This document shows positions 47,201 to 59,565 of a stretch of DNA of 64,000 nucleotides, in pieces. Every line of letters starts with the position of its first letter. Within the stretch, counting starts at the first letter, position 1. The DNA lies in NCBI GenBank assembly GCA_028583405.1, contig CM053243.1:35925420-35989419 (forward strand), read 5' to 3'. This DNA is from Pogonophryne albipinna. Its lineage: Eukaryota; Chordata; Actinopteri; Perciformes; Artedidraconidae. The translations under genes and the position numbers were made by a program. The notes under the pieces were generated by a model, which was not told the DNA's origin, did no database searches, and saw nothing but the letters and a program-made list of their open reading frames with translations.

Positions 47201-48385
47201 AAGGGGGAGGGGAGCTGGCGATGGGATGCGAGGCCCTGACAGCCCCTTCCCTGTGATGGATGGCGGATGGGATATTAAGAAAGCCAGAAGCGGATTGATT
47301 TCTGTTGGGAATATCGCACCGTCGGGCTCTTGTATAGACTTACCGATGCACTCTTAACTATAAAATCTTCCTTAGATGCGCACGCTTCTCTGAGGAGAGC
47401 TGCAGGCGTTAAAATAAATAGAACCTACAGAGTAATACGCGCCTGTTGGTTTAAATCCCATTGATAAATCACACAAAGGTGCTGTGCACAGTAAGTACAG
47501 GGGAGGCACGTGGTTTAATATGCAGAGATGACCCGGCTGTTCTCTTCGGTTTCAGCTCGTAGAGTGTGATAAGATGAGTTGATAATGACATTTATCTGAG
47601 GCTGCAGCTGGAAAATCGATGTTCTTACTCACTGAGACTCAACATTTCTTATTTCTAATATCTAATGATTTAAGACATGGCTATTGCATTTCACAGGAAT
47701 TAGTTGTTTTTGTGGACTAACAGTAAAATCATATTGTTAAGCGGCAATTGATTGTACATGCATCTTCCTGTAGGAACGAGTTTTCCTCTTGTACTAAATG
47801 AAAACAAAAATGAGTAAGTGTGCAGAAAGAATTATGGAGCAAAATGCTGTTTACTAAAAAGTGTACTACAAGTGTCTGTCACCCACCATTCCTCGTTTCG
47901 CTTGTTAAGGCTGTGAAAGAAAATATGCCGGCATGTCTGCGGGCATATGGTGCTTGTAAGCCGCTTCCAATTTAAAATGACTGTTGCGAGTTGCAATTAT
48001 TCTCTCTGTGCACAATTCTTTTTTGTTTGTTTTTGCAGTAAGGTCAGGAGTGTTTTGCATATTCCCAGCTCCAGTGAGTATGAGAACAGGAACCTAAGTT
48101 ATCATACTACTCACTGGAGTATGAGAACTAGCAGTAATGCATCGCAGGCAGCGTGAGTCTCACTCCCAGATTATTGAAGACGTGCAGAGCCATACCCTGA
48201 GGTGTACCACCTGCTAGAAGACCCCCCACCACCAGCCACAAACCTCACACAAACTCGCACACCCAGAAAGTGCTCAAGGGCACACAACAGGAGCCAAATG
48301 CGGAGGACATAGTTTGACTTAAAGCTGGGTCCCACACAATGAAGCCCTGAGGAGAGCTTTAACAGCGCATCACGACGCGCATCAC

Positions 48386-48867
<482 letters not shown>

Positions 48868-49440
48868 TTGACTAGTCTAAATTATAATAATTCAAGATAT
48901 CTAGAATTGCATACTGGCTAAAAGGAATGCACACAATTCAAGATATTTCCAAATCGATACAACTTACGACAATGCCAAGTTATAATTTATTTATAATGAC
49001 AGAACCCCCTTAAAAGATATTCACAACTCATTAATGACATGCCCACCCTATCTTTTAAATCACATTTCAACTATTCAAAATTCTAATTTTAGATAATTGC
49101 AATATGACAAGGAGTTGTATGGAGGGTCTAATTAAAGATATCTATAATTCAATCCTGCCTATATATAAGTAAGTAATGCAAATATTTCCATGTAAATTAA
49201 CTACTTAAGAAACTAAATAATCCAATTTAGGGTATATATACACATTATAATTGACTAGTCCTAAATTAAATCAAATATATTTTAATTCAGCACATTGAAA
49301 GGTATCTTGACTATAATATTACAAGTAAAAATGAAATTATAGATTTATGAACCTGGAGTAATGATTAGTAAAAACTAGAAAATCGCGAATTGTAGCTATG
49401 GCTAGTCAAGATTTGTTTAAAGGTATAGATAGGGATACTG
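48868..49440. repeat. Degenerate AT-rich repeat field
   Basis: Recurring variants of 'aagatatct(a)naattc' occur near 48894, 48939, 49014, 49091 and 49136, spaced about 45-77 bases apart. 'ctagtc' modules occur at about 48871, 49255 and 49404. The pattern suggests an old tandem or dispersed repeat that the other features do not explain. No termini found. Confidence 0.5.
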
Positions 49441-49746
49441 GATACCTCCTGTCATTGTCCCTGCACTACAGCTACTATGAGAATAAGCTCAGAAATGCAT
49501 TTAATCGCAGTTAAATGGCCGGTGACCTGCCCGGGCGGCCTGACATTTTATCGTCTCTTCGCATTAGCCTTGCACTTTATCAAAACACTGCTGCAACCTG
49601 CGAGAGGGCATGGAGGTTATTCTCCTCTGCTCTCTAAACACACCCTCCATTATTCTGCAACACCCCTTCTCTTTTTTTCTCAAAGGTCAGGGCGGCAGTA
49701 TAAGGTGATTGGTCTCCATTTTAAATTGCTCTCTTTGTCCCCTTTT
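49441..49746. promoter_or_regulatory. Candidate conserved non-coding block
   Basis: Repeat-free, balanced composition with 'tttaatcgcagttaaatgg' at about 49500-49518. It looks like conserved regulatory DNA, but this is an impression only. Confidence 0.2.
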
Positions 49747-50118
49747 CTCTATAGAGAGGCGAAGTCCCTCCCCTTCCGGGGGAGCTCCATGGGACCTTAT
49801 TTCGGAAAAATTATGTATTGAAGTCAATGGAGAGAGAAAGATTATCTTTCGATCCCATTTGAATTGTGCCACGAATTACACATATGATGTTCGTCAATTT
49901 AAAAGATAATTTTGCAAGTCAAAAAAATTAAAATGTGTCGTAAAACTGTGAAGTAACACTTTTTTTTGTGTGAAATGCTTAATGAACTACATATCTGATC
50001 TCGCAGACTCTCACAACAACACACGTCACCAAGATGGCCATCACTACTGTCTTGTCAAAAAAGTGATTAGTAGTGACTACCCTCACTATCAACACGTCCA
50101 GAAGAATATCATGCAAAG

Positions 50119-50181
<63 letters not shown>

Positions 50182-50860
50182 CGATTCTCTCTGAACTGCC
50201 TGATCTTTTTAATGTTTAATGTCAACCATTTGTGCAGATAGCATGAAGTAGAACAGATCGCCGGTGCTAATGTAGCGTTAGCGTTAGCATTTCTCCCCCG
50301 GGATTAAATGGTGTATTATAGAATGATCACACCGGTGTGACAGTACTCTTCAAAGGGTTCACGAAATATGACTACTACTCTTACTGTTTAACATTTTGGG
50401 TTACTTGATGTTACTTCATGTTAAGGCTAATAAAAATGACAAGGCTAAGACTGTAATGCTAACTAACGTGCTAGCTACTAGCTAGGTAGCTAACTTGATC
50501 CAGCCACTCCTGGTCCTTTCGTCAGACGGGAAGTGAAAGAACGAGCAAGACCCATAGCTGGTATGATAACAACCTGGTACTAAGCACACAGGCATCTTGT
50601 TAAAGTGATCTTATCTATCTCTTATATTTTGCGGAGGAAAACAATTGTGACATCAGTTATGACATCACTTACGCGACTGATTTTTTTGACACGGAAATGA
50701 TTTTTTAAGATTGACAAACATCATATGTGTAATTCGTGGCACAATTTAAACGGGATCGAAAGATACGTTTTCTCTCTCCATTGGCTTAAATACATAATTT
50801 TTCCGAAATAAGGTCCCATGGACCGGAAGTAGATGGGCGTGACTTCGCCACTCTATAGAG
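49747..50860. mobile_element. MITE with long (about 180 bp) inverted repeats
   Basis: Arms at 49747-49930 and about 50672-50860 are reverse complements over most of their length, sharing 'catgggaccttatttcgg', 'ggagagagaaa' and 'ccacgaattacacatatg'. Both ends carry the palindrome CTCTATAGAG. TA is the likely target. The interior has a (CTGC)n tract but no coding region. Superfamily not assigned. Confidence 0.85.
50119..50182. repeat. (CTGC)16 microsatellite
   Basis: Perfect tetranucleotide repeat inside the MITE. Confidence 0.95.
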
Positions 50861-50920
50861 AGGCGAAGTCTCTCCCCTTCCGGTGGGACTCATGGGACCT
50901 TATTTCGGAAAAAGTATGCT
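50851..50920 (+). mobile_element. Truncated second copy of the same MITE
   Basis: From the shared CTCTATAGAG the sequence repeats the left arm again ('aggcgaagtctctccccttc', 'catgggaccttatttcgg') and then loses similarity near 50920. The full copy at 49747-50860 appears to sit in the TA at this copy's end. Confidence 0.8.
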
Positions 50921-53900
50921 GAAATGCGTAGTGCATGGTCCGAGAAGGTCCGAGAAGGACAAACAAATCAACGTAACACTAATATTACAGATCAACAAAA
51001 CAGATACGATTCTCATTTATTCATTTTATATACATTTTATTTAAACTAAATCGATTTTTTGTTTGTTTTATCTGAGTGTTCCAGGGTATTCTCTGAATAC
51101 CTTGAAGGCCCTGACGGTTCGCCACTGGTATTTAGTCATGATTTGCGCAAGACAAAACCTAAAGACACTTCTTATTCCTGTGATGTGGAGGAAAACACAG
51201 GTCCGATAATGAAGCATTACGCCATGTTTGGCTAAATCGACTTAAAGCAACCACAGACAAGAAGCTGCAAAAACAAAGACTCTTCTTTCCTTATTCAGGC
51301 ATTTTTATCTAAAACTAACAGACTTAATTTGTCTTTGATGCACCTGCAGAACCTTATTGTTGTGTGACCAATTATTCAATTCCTCCAGACCCTCTGCGTT
51401 CCAGCCTGATACAGAAACACAATGCTATCACCTGCCCTCTGTCGAACAACGCACACACAAAGAGTTCATATAATAAATATATCATGGAGCAGCAGTCAGT
51501 GCAGCCAGGCAGGCAGGCAGGCAGGCTGGCAGAACGAGAGGGAGGGCTGAGGTTCTTTTTTTACGATGGTTGTTTTATTATTTATAAAGAGGATGTGGTT
51601 TCCAGGATGCCGGGCACGTTGCTAGCTGGAGTCCCAGCTCCATTCATTCACTCCCTGATACACACACATGCACACATTGCTACTGAAAGTGTTTCTGCAG
51701 GGAAATGTCTGAGCAGCAGGTCCAGTTTCCTACATGAGGAAGGACTGCAGCAGACTGTTCGTAGTGATGCAACACCGTGAAGCTTGAAAGGACTTTTGCC
51801 AAAAGTGCCTAAGTGTGTCGGTCATAAAAATAGACCGTTAAAAGAAACTCCAAATCAATGCTGTGCCTCTTCCACAGCGGTGATAAAAGCTTGGGTTCAA
51901 TAGCTCATGTCACCACATTATGGGGCCTAACACAGACGCAGGCCTCTACGTTTTAATATTTTATTAGTCTCATCCGCTATCTCCACCAATCAGTCGATAT
52001 TCTGACAGAGAGCAGAGGCTGTGACAGAGCCTGGCGTCGATAATTTTGATAGTCTTGGTCAGGAAAGAGTAATCCAACAGATGCTAAGCGAGTATGACTA
52101 AGAAAGAAATCCCTCTACCTGCAGCATGCAGCTTTTTGTTGCCAATTTTCTTACAATTGCTTCTACTGAACACGGATTACATCAACTTCCCATGGGGCAG
52201 TTGTATAGAAATCAGACGAGAAACCAAGGCCTCCACAATGGTTTGTTCCTTTATCATTTATTTTTCAATAAAAGCTTTTGTTTTGTTCTTTTGTCAAATA
52301 TCATATCAACCTCTGACCCTACTTGCATTTGTGTCTGCTTTAAGTATCTCGCAACGCATTCCACTTGAAGGTCATGAATGTCAGACCTTTCCAGATGGAA
52401 ATCACAAATAAAAAGAACCTAAATCAGCCATTTACCAAATGTCTATAAATCTCAGTTCCATCGCAGGGAGCACTAAAAAGTAGATCAGGAAAATATATCA
52501 ACAAAGAAAGCCATACAATCCTCAAATGACAAAAGCATGCTGTCACACACACACTACAGTAGGGTTTTGTCTTGTGAATTTCAATATGTGTACATTTCCC
52601 AGTTATTGGATAAGCCTGTTCAGCTGCAGGCATCTGGCAGATGAGGTTGAGCAGGAGTGGGAGGACGCGGAAGCAAAACCTTTGCAGGTGAGCAGAACGA
52701 GGGTGAAAAGAGACAAAAGGAAGACCGAGTGAAAAAGTAAAGCGCAAATAACAGGATACAGCTCTCGGTTAAAAGATCCCTTCACTTGCTACAAAGCTGT
52801 AAAATGTACTACGCGTCAAGATGCTGACGGCTGAAACATTATCGGAAAACTGCCACATTTATGACCAATACAACACTTATTTTATTTAGATAGGAGCTGT
52901 ATCCTACTTCTCTTCTGCCATCAAGGAAATAGCGCAGGACCGGATGCAGAGAGACTGAACCAAACAGTCGTCCTCTTGCCAGTAGTGAGAGGACGGCTGT
53001 GTGCTCTTTCCACTGACACAAGGAGTATAACAATCAATTGACACAGAACATCAATTTTTCACATAAATGGGGCCACCTGCGTATGGTAATTAAATATAGG
53101 CTGTTGGTAATTCACTGTTATCTGTATCCAATGTAAGAGAAGCTCTTCAGTGAACACAACGTCATTATTGTGATTTTTTTTACTGTTGATTAATAGAGTT
53201 ATGTTGTGGTTTCAAATGATCTTTCACAGAATTGGAGATTGATAATAACTTCAAATTGATTCTTGTTTGTTTTGTCAGACCAAAATTCCTAGGACATTCA
53301 TTTTTACTATGGTAATACACTGAAAAAACGATATAAACGATATGTAATATAAATATTACATTATCAATCATCTTCCGATTCATTTTTTGTCAATCCGGGT
53401 ATTTAACAAATGGACTAATGTTGTCGGGTGAACAACAAAAAATGGTGCTGGCTTCCCAAATGTAATTAATTTGACTTTTAGTTCAAGTCTACTTCAAGTA
53501 CCCTTTAAATAACCGGTACTTCCTATTAACAGACATCACCACCTTTATTAACAAGGTCCTGCCCAGAGGGAAGCATAGCACTAAGTCAGCAGGCAGTTTG
53601 TATGCAGAAAAATAAATGAAATTAATTTTTTCTCTCACCAAAGATTGCCTCGAAGCTGTCTGTAGCAGCAGTCCGTGTTCAGAGTATTGATCGTATTTAC
53701 CCCAACTCCCCTCTTCTCATTACCTGAGCGTGCAGGATGTAGAAGTCACTTTAATATTTTGCCCGTGTACACCAGTCTAGTTTCCCCTGCGGTGAGGAGT
53801 AGATTGCGTGATAAACAGCATGTCTCGAGCACAGCGATCAATAGGACTTAACTAGAGAAAACCTCTGTGGCTACAATGCAGTAGAAGGAAACTTGGTCAA

Positions 53901-53973
53901 ATAAAGTTAGTTTGTTATTAAGTGTTCTTTTAATGTTTATTTTATTCACTTTTCTTTTTAATGCCATTTTCTT
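50921..53973. other. Unique non-coding DNA
   Basis: No gene was recognised. A short CAGG-type tandem repeat occurs at about 51507-51530. The rest is AT-rich. Confidence 0.4.
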
Positions 53974-54050
53974 AATGTCTTTCATTTTTTGTAAAGCACT
54001 TTGAATTGCCTTGTGTTGAAAAGTGCTATATAAATAAACTTGCCTTACCT
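53974..54050 (+). mobile_element. Retroposon 3' tail with CCTTG-type end, copy 1
   Basis: 'gtaaagcactttgaattgcc' and 'aaaagtgctatataaata' followed by 'cttgccttacctt' match, almost base for base, the copy at 62135-62216. Both look like 3' ends of one abundant fish LINE or SINE family. The 5' part is not recognisable. Confidence 0.65.
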
Positions 54051-55689
54051 TATGAAATTAGAAGTGCTTCCTTTCTTTTATTCTCACCAGCACTGAGCAT
54101 TGTTTTCTCCTAAAAAGTTTTCATTTTCATGATTTGTTCATTCTTCTTTTGTAGCTCAGCAAGATTCTATTGGGGTAAACTCTCAGGAAACCAAAAGCCT
54201 AAAACAATCCAGCATCTTAACTATAGGTTGGTTTCATAACAGAGCTGCTTTTACTGGGTTATACAAGGAAGACGGGGTTTTTTGTATCCTGAAACCAACA
54301 ACCATATTTCCTGCATTTCAATACATACAAATCCTACAAACACTTTGTGATGTATTGGTCATCATGCCAGAAGAAGGAAAGGATCTTGTGGCTTACATTT
54401 GAACACTGTCCGTTAACCTGCCTTAGCATTGATGTTTGAATCTATTGTCTCTTTAACATACAAATTATGACCTGTGAAACTAAGGTATCATTAAATTATT
54501 TCTTTGAAAAAAGAAGTCAAAGTAGTAGACTATGATGTCTTTAAAGTAAACAAGTCTGACAAATCCCATCAGTTATGGAAGCTTCTGAGAGTCAAATCAA
54601 TACTCCCAAAAAACAGACCACACTGCCAATTATGCATGTTGCTGTAGGAATAAGCTAACATCCGAAGGTGAAGAGCATACCTACATTTTTATTAACTCAA
54701 TATTTTGGAGCACAGTGAGATTTTAGAGAGTAAAATAATTAATGTAAAAAGAAAGTAAGAGGGGGGGGATTTGGTTTTTGGAAAGAAACGTCTAATAGCT
54801 AAGTGATTTCAAAAGAACGGAAATCCTGATGTTCCTTTCACAAATCTGAACATTCAGCAGAATTATTCCAGAAATGGCGTGACCACAGGCAAACTGTAGA
54901 TGCCTTATAGAGCAACCAAATAATGCAAAATGAGAGATAGGAAATACAATACAATTTCAATATATTTATGGTCAAAATGCGGCTCACGTACACTTGAATT
55001 TGTTCTGAATCTATTAAGTCGTTTCTCCAAACAACACCATCAACATTTAGATCTTCTTCCAGCTCCAGCTCCCCCCACTTTGGAGAATCAGAGTGGGATG
55101 GCATTAAGAGTGCGTTGATATTCTGCAGAGGTTGCAGTGTCTGGGTCACCACATTTACCCAGGGGGGGAGGAAAGACAACATAAAGGGCTGAGAAGAAAG
55201 GAGAGGAAAGAAAGTGAGATAGAAATGTGTGTTAGGGTTAACACAGTGAGTCCACTGTGTATTCAGGAGTGTGACTGTTTCATTTTCTGAGCTCTAGTGT
55301 ATTCTCTGACTCAGAACAAAGCCGAGAGATTCTGTGCAGTTTCAGGTCCTTCACTATAGTCAGAGATAGCAGAGGATGAATGGAGACCTTTGAAGGACTT
55401 TTCTCAGTGTGGAGACAAGGACGGAGGTTTGGTCCACTGTGGCCTCCCTTCCCCTCCTTCACAGCGACACATGCAGCCGCAGAGCCACTTCACAGACAAG
55501 CACACCACTTTTGTGAAGCGCTAAAAAACTTCACAAGTGCACGGTAAAAACATTTAGGAAGAAAAAAATGGATGGGATCTGCCCAATGCAAACTCCCAAA
55601 GATTCCACATAAGACTGCTGTTTAAATGTGTGTTACATTAGAGAAAAGGACTATGCCTAGGAGGTACACATGTTGCATGTTACAGTGTC
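54051..55689. other. Unique non-coding DNA
   Basis: No gene or named repeat was recognised. Confidence 0.4.
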
Positions 55690-55697
55690 CCTTAGAC

Positions 55698-56214
55698 CAG
55701 TGATTCTCAAACTTTTTTCAAAATGTACCCCCTTTCAAAAAAACAATTTGTTAGGGAAGAAATGCCTATATAAAGAGGTACAGTACGGCGCTGCACCATC
55801 GGTGTCTGATTTATTAAAACAACAACCTTGTAACTGAGAAACATTTAAATGCTACATTTCAAATGTTTACAATCCATCACTAAATTTATGGCAAACCAAT
55901 TTTAACATCATGCAATAACACTAAGACGACATTAGTTGCATTGAACTGATCTTTTTAATAAGTTGTACTTACAATGTAGTGAGAAACATGGGCTTGTGCT
56001 TCACTGAGGATCTTTGTTATTCTCAGTGACAGGAAGGCAAACTGCAGTTATTACACTTCGCGTTTTGAAATATGTGTAACTCTGCTAATATAAAACCCAC
56101 ACTGCTCAAACTTTTTTTTTTTTTTTTTCATTAGCATAAAATAAATCTCACGTACCCCCTGCAGTACTCCAACGTACCCCTAGTGGTCCGCGTACCCCCA
56201 TTTGAGAACCACTG
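55698..56214. mobile_element. Small Charlie-like hAT MITE
   Basis: The left terminus CAGTGATTCTCAAA and the right terminus TTTGAGAACCACTG form an inverted repeat with one mismatch. They are the well-known 'CAGTGGTTCTCAAA' ends of Charlie-type hAT elements. The flanks CCTTAGAC (55690-55697) and CCTTAGAG (56215-56222) match at 7 of 8, a slightly decayed 8-bp duplication. 'gtaccccc' motifs repeat near both ends. The element is 517 bp with no coding region. Confidence 0.9.
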
Positions 56215-56222
56215 CCTTAGAG

Positions 56223-56998
56223 CATCTTTAGAAAGATAATCATACAAGATTGTTTATCTTAATGTCTCAATTCTGAAACAGAAGCAAGTTTGTCCAGTTA
56301 CATCATGCAAAAAGCCTCCTATTCGACACCAAGATGGCCAGGCACTTCATTTAGTACTTCCTTTGTTTGCAGAACGGTGACATTTGGTTTCAAATGTTTA
56401 TTGCATTATTGTTATTGTGCATTTAAATGTGTGTTTAGCTAATAGATCTAACTGTGCATTCAGGGATACTAAGAGGCAGGCTGTTTCTTCCTGCTGAGCT
56501 GGAGCTTGTTTACATATTAAGTGCTGACTGGTCAGTTGATTTTGCTGCATTAATCTGTAAAAAATAATAACCGTGCAGCTCTGCTTACTGGTGCATCTGC
56601 AAACTGTAAATACTGACATTACTTGATTCCTGATTGCCGTGCCACTTCGCACCTTCTAAGCCAGCATGGCTGGTTCATATTGACGTTAATACCTCAGCCA
56701 GGTGTCCACTATCTCCTGCCAGCATGCCGCGAGCAGTCTGCGACATGAGCCAGAAGAACTGGGAGGGTTGTGCGCGTGTGTGTTTAAACGGGGTTGTTTC
56801 TGAAAAACATTATGCTATTACAGCCTGAGTAAATCAGCACAGTGGAGTGAGGGGCTCGCAGGAAATCAATGGGAGAGAGAAAGCCCTTCAGAAACCCAAA
56901 CGGCCTCCGGCGAAAGAGAGACCGCAGAGCAACGACATGGAGGGGAAAAAAGAAAACATAAAAGAGGGGAAATTAGCAAAAAGGGAAGATAATAGGGA
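56223..56998. other. Unique non-coding DNA
   Basis: No gene was recognised. The sequence becomes purine-rich from 56860 towards the minisatellite. Confidence 0.4.
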
Positions 56999-58437
56999 GA
57001 TGGGAGAAGAGGTATGGAGATGGAGAAGAGGTATGGAGATGGGAGAAGAGGTATGGAGATGGAGAAGAGGTATGGAGATGGAGAAGAGGTATGGAGATGG
57101 AGAAGAGGTATGGAGATGGGAGAAGAGGTATGGAGATGGGAGAAGAGGTATGGGGATGGAGAAGAGGTATGGAGATGGAGAAGAGGTATGGAGATGGAGA
57201 AGAGGTATGGAGATGGAGAAGAGGTATGGAGATGGAGAAGAGGTATGGAGATGGAGAAGAGGTATGGAGATGGAGAAGAGGTATGGAGATGGGAGAAGAG
57301 GTATGGAGATGGGAGAAGAGGTATGGAGATGGGAGAAGAGGTTTGGAGATGGAGAAGAGGTATGGAGATGGAGAAGAGGTATGGAGATGGGAGAAGAGGT
57401 ATGGAGATGGAGAAGAGGTATGGAGATGGAGAAGAGGTATGGAGATGGAGAAGAGGTATGGAGATGGGAGAAGAGGTATGGAGATGGAGAAGAGGTATGG
57501 AGATGGAGAAGAGGTATGGAGATGGAGAAGAGGTATGGAGATGGAGAAGAGGTATGGAGATGGAGAAGAGGTATGGAGATGGAGAAGAGGTATGGAGATG
57601 GAGAAGAGGTATGGAGATGGAGAAGAGGTATGGAGATGGAGAAGAGGTATGGAGATGGAGAAGAGGTATGGAGATGGAGAAGAGGTATGGAGATGGAGAA
57701 GAGGTTTGGAGATGGAGAAGAGGTATGGAGATGGGAGAAGAGGTATGGAGATGGAGAAGAGGTATGGAGATGGAGAAGAGTTATGGAGATGGAGAAGAGG
57801 TATGGAGGTATGGAGATGGGAGAAGAGGTATGGAGATTAGGGTTATGGAGAAGAGGTATGGAGATGGAGAAGAGGTATGGAGATGGAGAAGAGGTATGGA
57901 GATGGAGAAGAGGTATGGAGATGGAGAAGAGGTATGGAGATGGGAGAAGAGGTATGGAGATGGAGAAGAGGTATGGAGATGGAGAAGAGTTATGGAGATG
58001 GAGAAGAGGTATGGAGGTATGGAGATGGGAGAAGAGGTATGGAGATTAGGGTTATGGAGAAGAGGTATGGAGATGGAGAAGAGGTATGGAGATGGGAGAA
58101 GAGGTATGGAGATGGGAGAAGAGGTATGGAGATGGAGAAGAGGTATGGAGATGGGAGAAGAGGTATGGAGATGGGAGAAGAGGTATGGAGATGGGAGAAG
58201 AGGTATGGAGATGGGAGAAGAGGTATGGAGATGGAGAAGAGGTATGGAGATGGGAGAAGAGGTATGGAGATGGAGAAGAGGTATGGAGATGGGAGAAGAG
58301 GTATGGAGATGGGAGAAGAGGTATGGAGATGGGAGAAGAGGTATGGGGATGGAGAAGAGGTATGGAGATGGGAGAAGAGGTATGGAGATGGGAGAAGAGG
58401 TATGGAGATGGAGAAGAGGTATGGAGATGGGAGAAGA
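56999..58437 (+). repeat. 19/20-bp purine-rich minisatellite
   Basis: About 74 copies of AGGTATGGAGATGGAGAAG (19 bases), mixed with a 20-base variant carrying one more G. There are occasional 'gtttgg', 'gttatgg' and 'ggggatgg' variants. A composite block with 'ggtatggaggtatgg' and 'gagattagggttatgg' occurs twice, 209 bases apart (11 x 19), showing an internal duplication. The strand is almost free of A/T-rich stops, so all forward frames stay open for hundreds of codons. These frames are not genes. Confidence 0.97.
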
Positions 58438-58440
58438 GAC

Positions 58441-58915
58441 AGTAGTGACATGATGGATGGGCTGGGATGACCAAGAAGTATCCATATGAATACACACACA
58501 AAATAATATGAGCCAAATATAAACAGCGTTGCTCGGATACAAAACCCTGCAGCTGACCACACCAGTGACCCAGATGATTTGTTTCCAGATGGGTGCTTTA
58601 ATTCCAAAGGAAAACTGCAATAGGAATGTTAATGCAAATTAAATACAAGTAATTTAACATCAGAGCTTTAGCAACTCTGTGAAAACACAGCAACTGATAC
58701 AACGCTGGCAAACTTGGAAAGGGCAGTGAAAATAATTAATAAATAAGACACCATAGCACAAAACAATGATTTATCTGCGAGCATTACCAGGAGCTGACTC
58801 ATGGATTCTGAAAGTGAATGAATGAATACAAAAATAAAATGTTAACCCAAAGGATGACTATTTTACCATTCTGGTGTATCTCAGCTCTAATGAACTGGCC
58901 TGATTATATTCCACT
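58441..58915. other. Unique non-coding DNA
   Basis: No feature was recognised. Confidence 0.4.
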
Positions 58916-59098
58916 TCATCCATTCATGGATCAATGTTCTGCCACTTATCTGGGTCTGGGTCTCAGATGCAGTGGGCAGAGCAGAGTAGCCCTGACATCT
59001 CCTCTCCCTAGCCACATCCTCAGGCTCTTCCTGGGGACCCTGAGGTGTTTCCACACCAGATGAGTGTTCTGGGTTGGCCCCCGGGTCTCCTCCCAGTT
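58916..59098 (-). mobile_element. Degenerate RTE LINE 3' fragment
   Basis: 'catccattcatgg', 'ccacttatctgggtctgggt', 'ctccctagccacatcctc', 'ctcttcctggggaccctgag' and 'ggtctcctcccagttgg' follow the order of an RTE/Rex3-type 3' end on the minus strand. It appears to come from another subfamily than the full element at 23469-26762. It is 5'-truncated with no open frame. Confidence 0.65.
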
Positions 59099-59520
59099 GG
59101 AAGTATGCAAAATACCTTATTTTGAAACGTGGTTTACAGCTTAATAGTCAGCTGTTGTGCGTGATACATACATTTGAATGGATTGTGGATTGTTTGTACA
59201 TTTAAAGTAATGTAATTTGCACCATATGGAAATTACAAAAACCTGGCTGTGTTGTGGAGATGAGAAAAAAAGTAGCCCAACTGAGCACAATAGATTATTT
59301 AAATATCCATTTACTTGTAAAAGGTGCGGCTGGATATCACCAAGAGTCCATGTTTAAACATTTAAATCAAAAGGCAGACATTACTTTTTTCTAATTTGCT
59401 GGTAGCGTCCGACAAGGCAGAACAGATAAAAAAACAAGGACAAATAATTGAAAACATCGGAGACACCGATGTGCTTTGTGCTGCTTTATTAACAGCCAGA
59501 TATCTCTCTCAGCACTGCAG

Positions 59521-59565
<45 letters not shown>

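Noticed and set aside
56999..58437. CRISPR-like array
   Set aside because: The units are contiguous tandem repeats without unique spacers, in a eukaryotic genome.
56847..58620. Open frames of 400, 479 and 279 codons
   Set aside because: They are translations of a 19/20-base minisatellite whose unit lacks stop codons in most frames on either strand.
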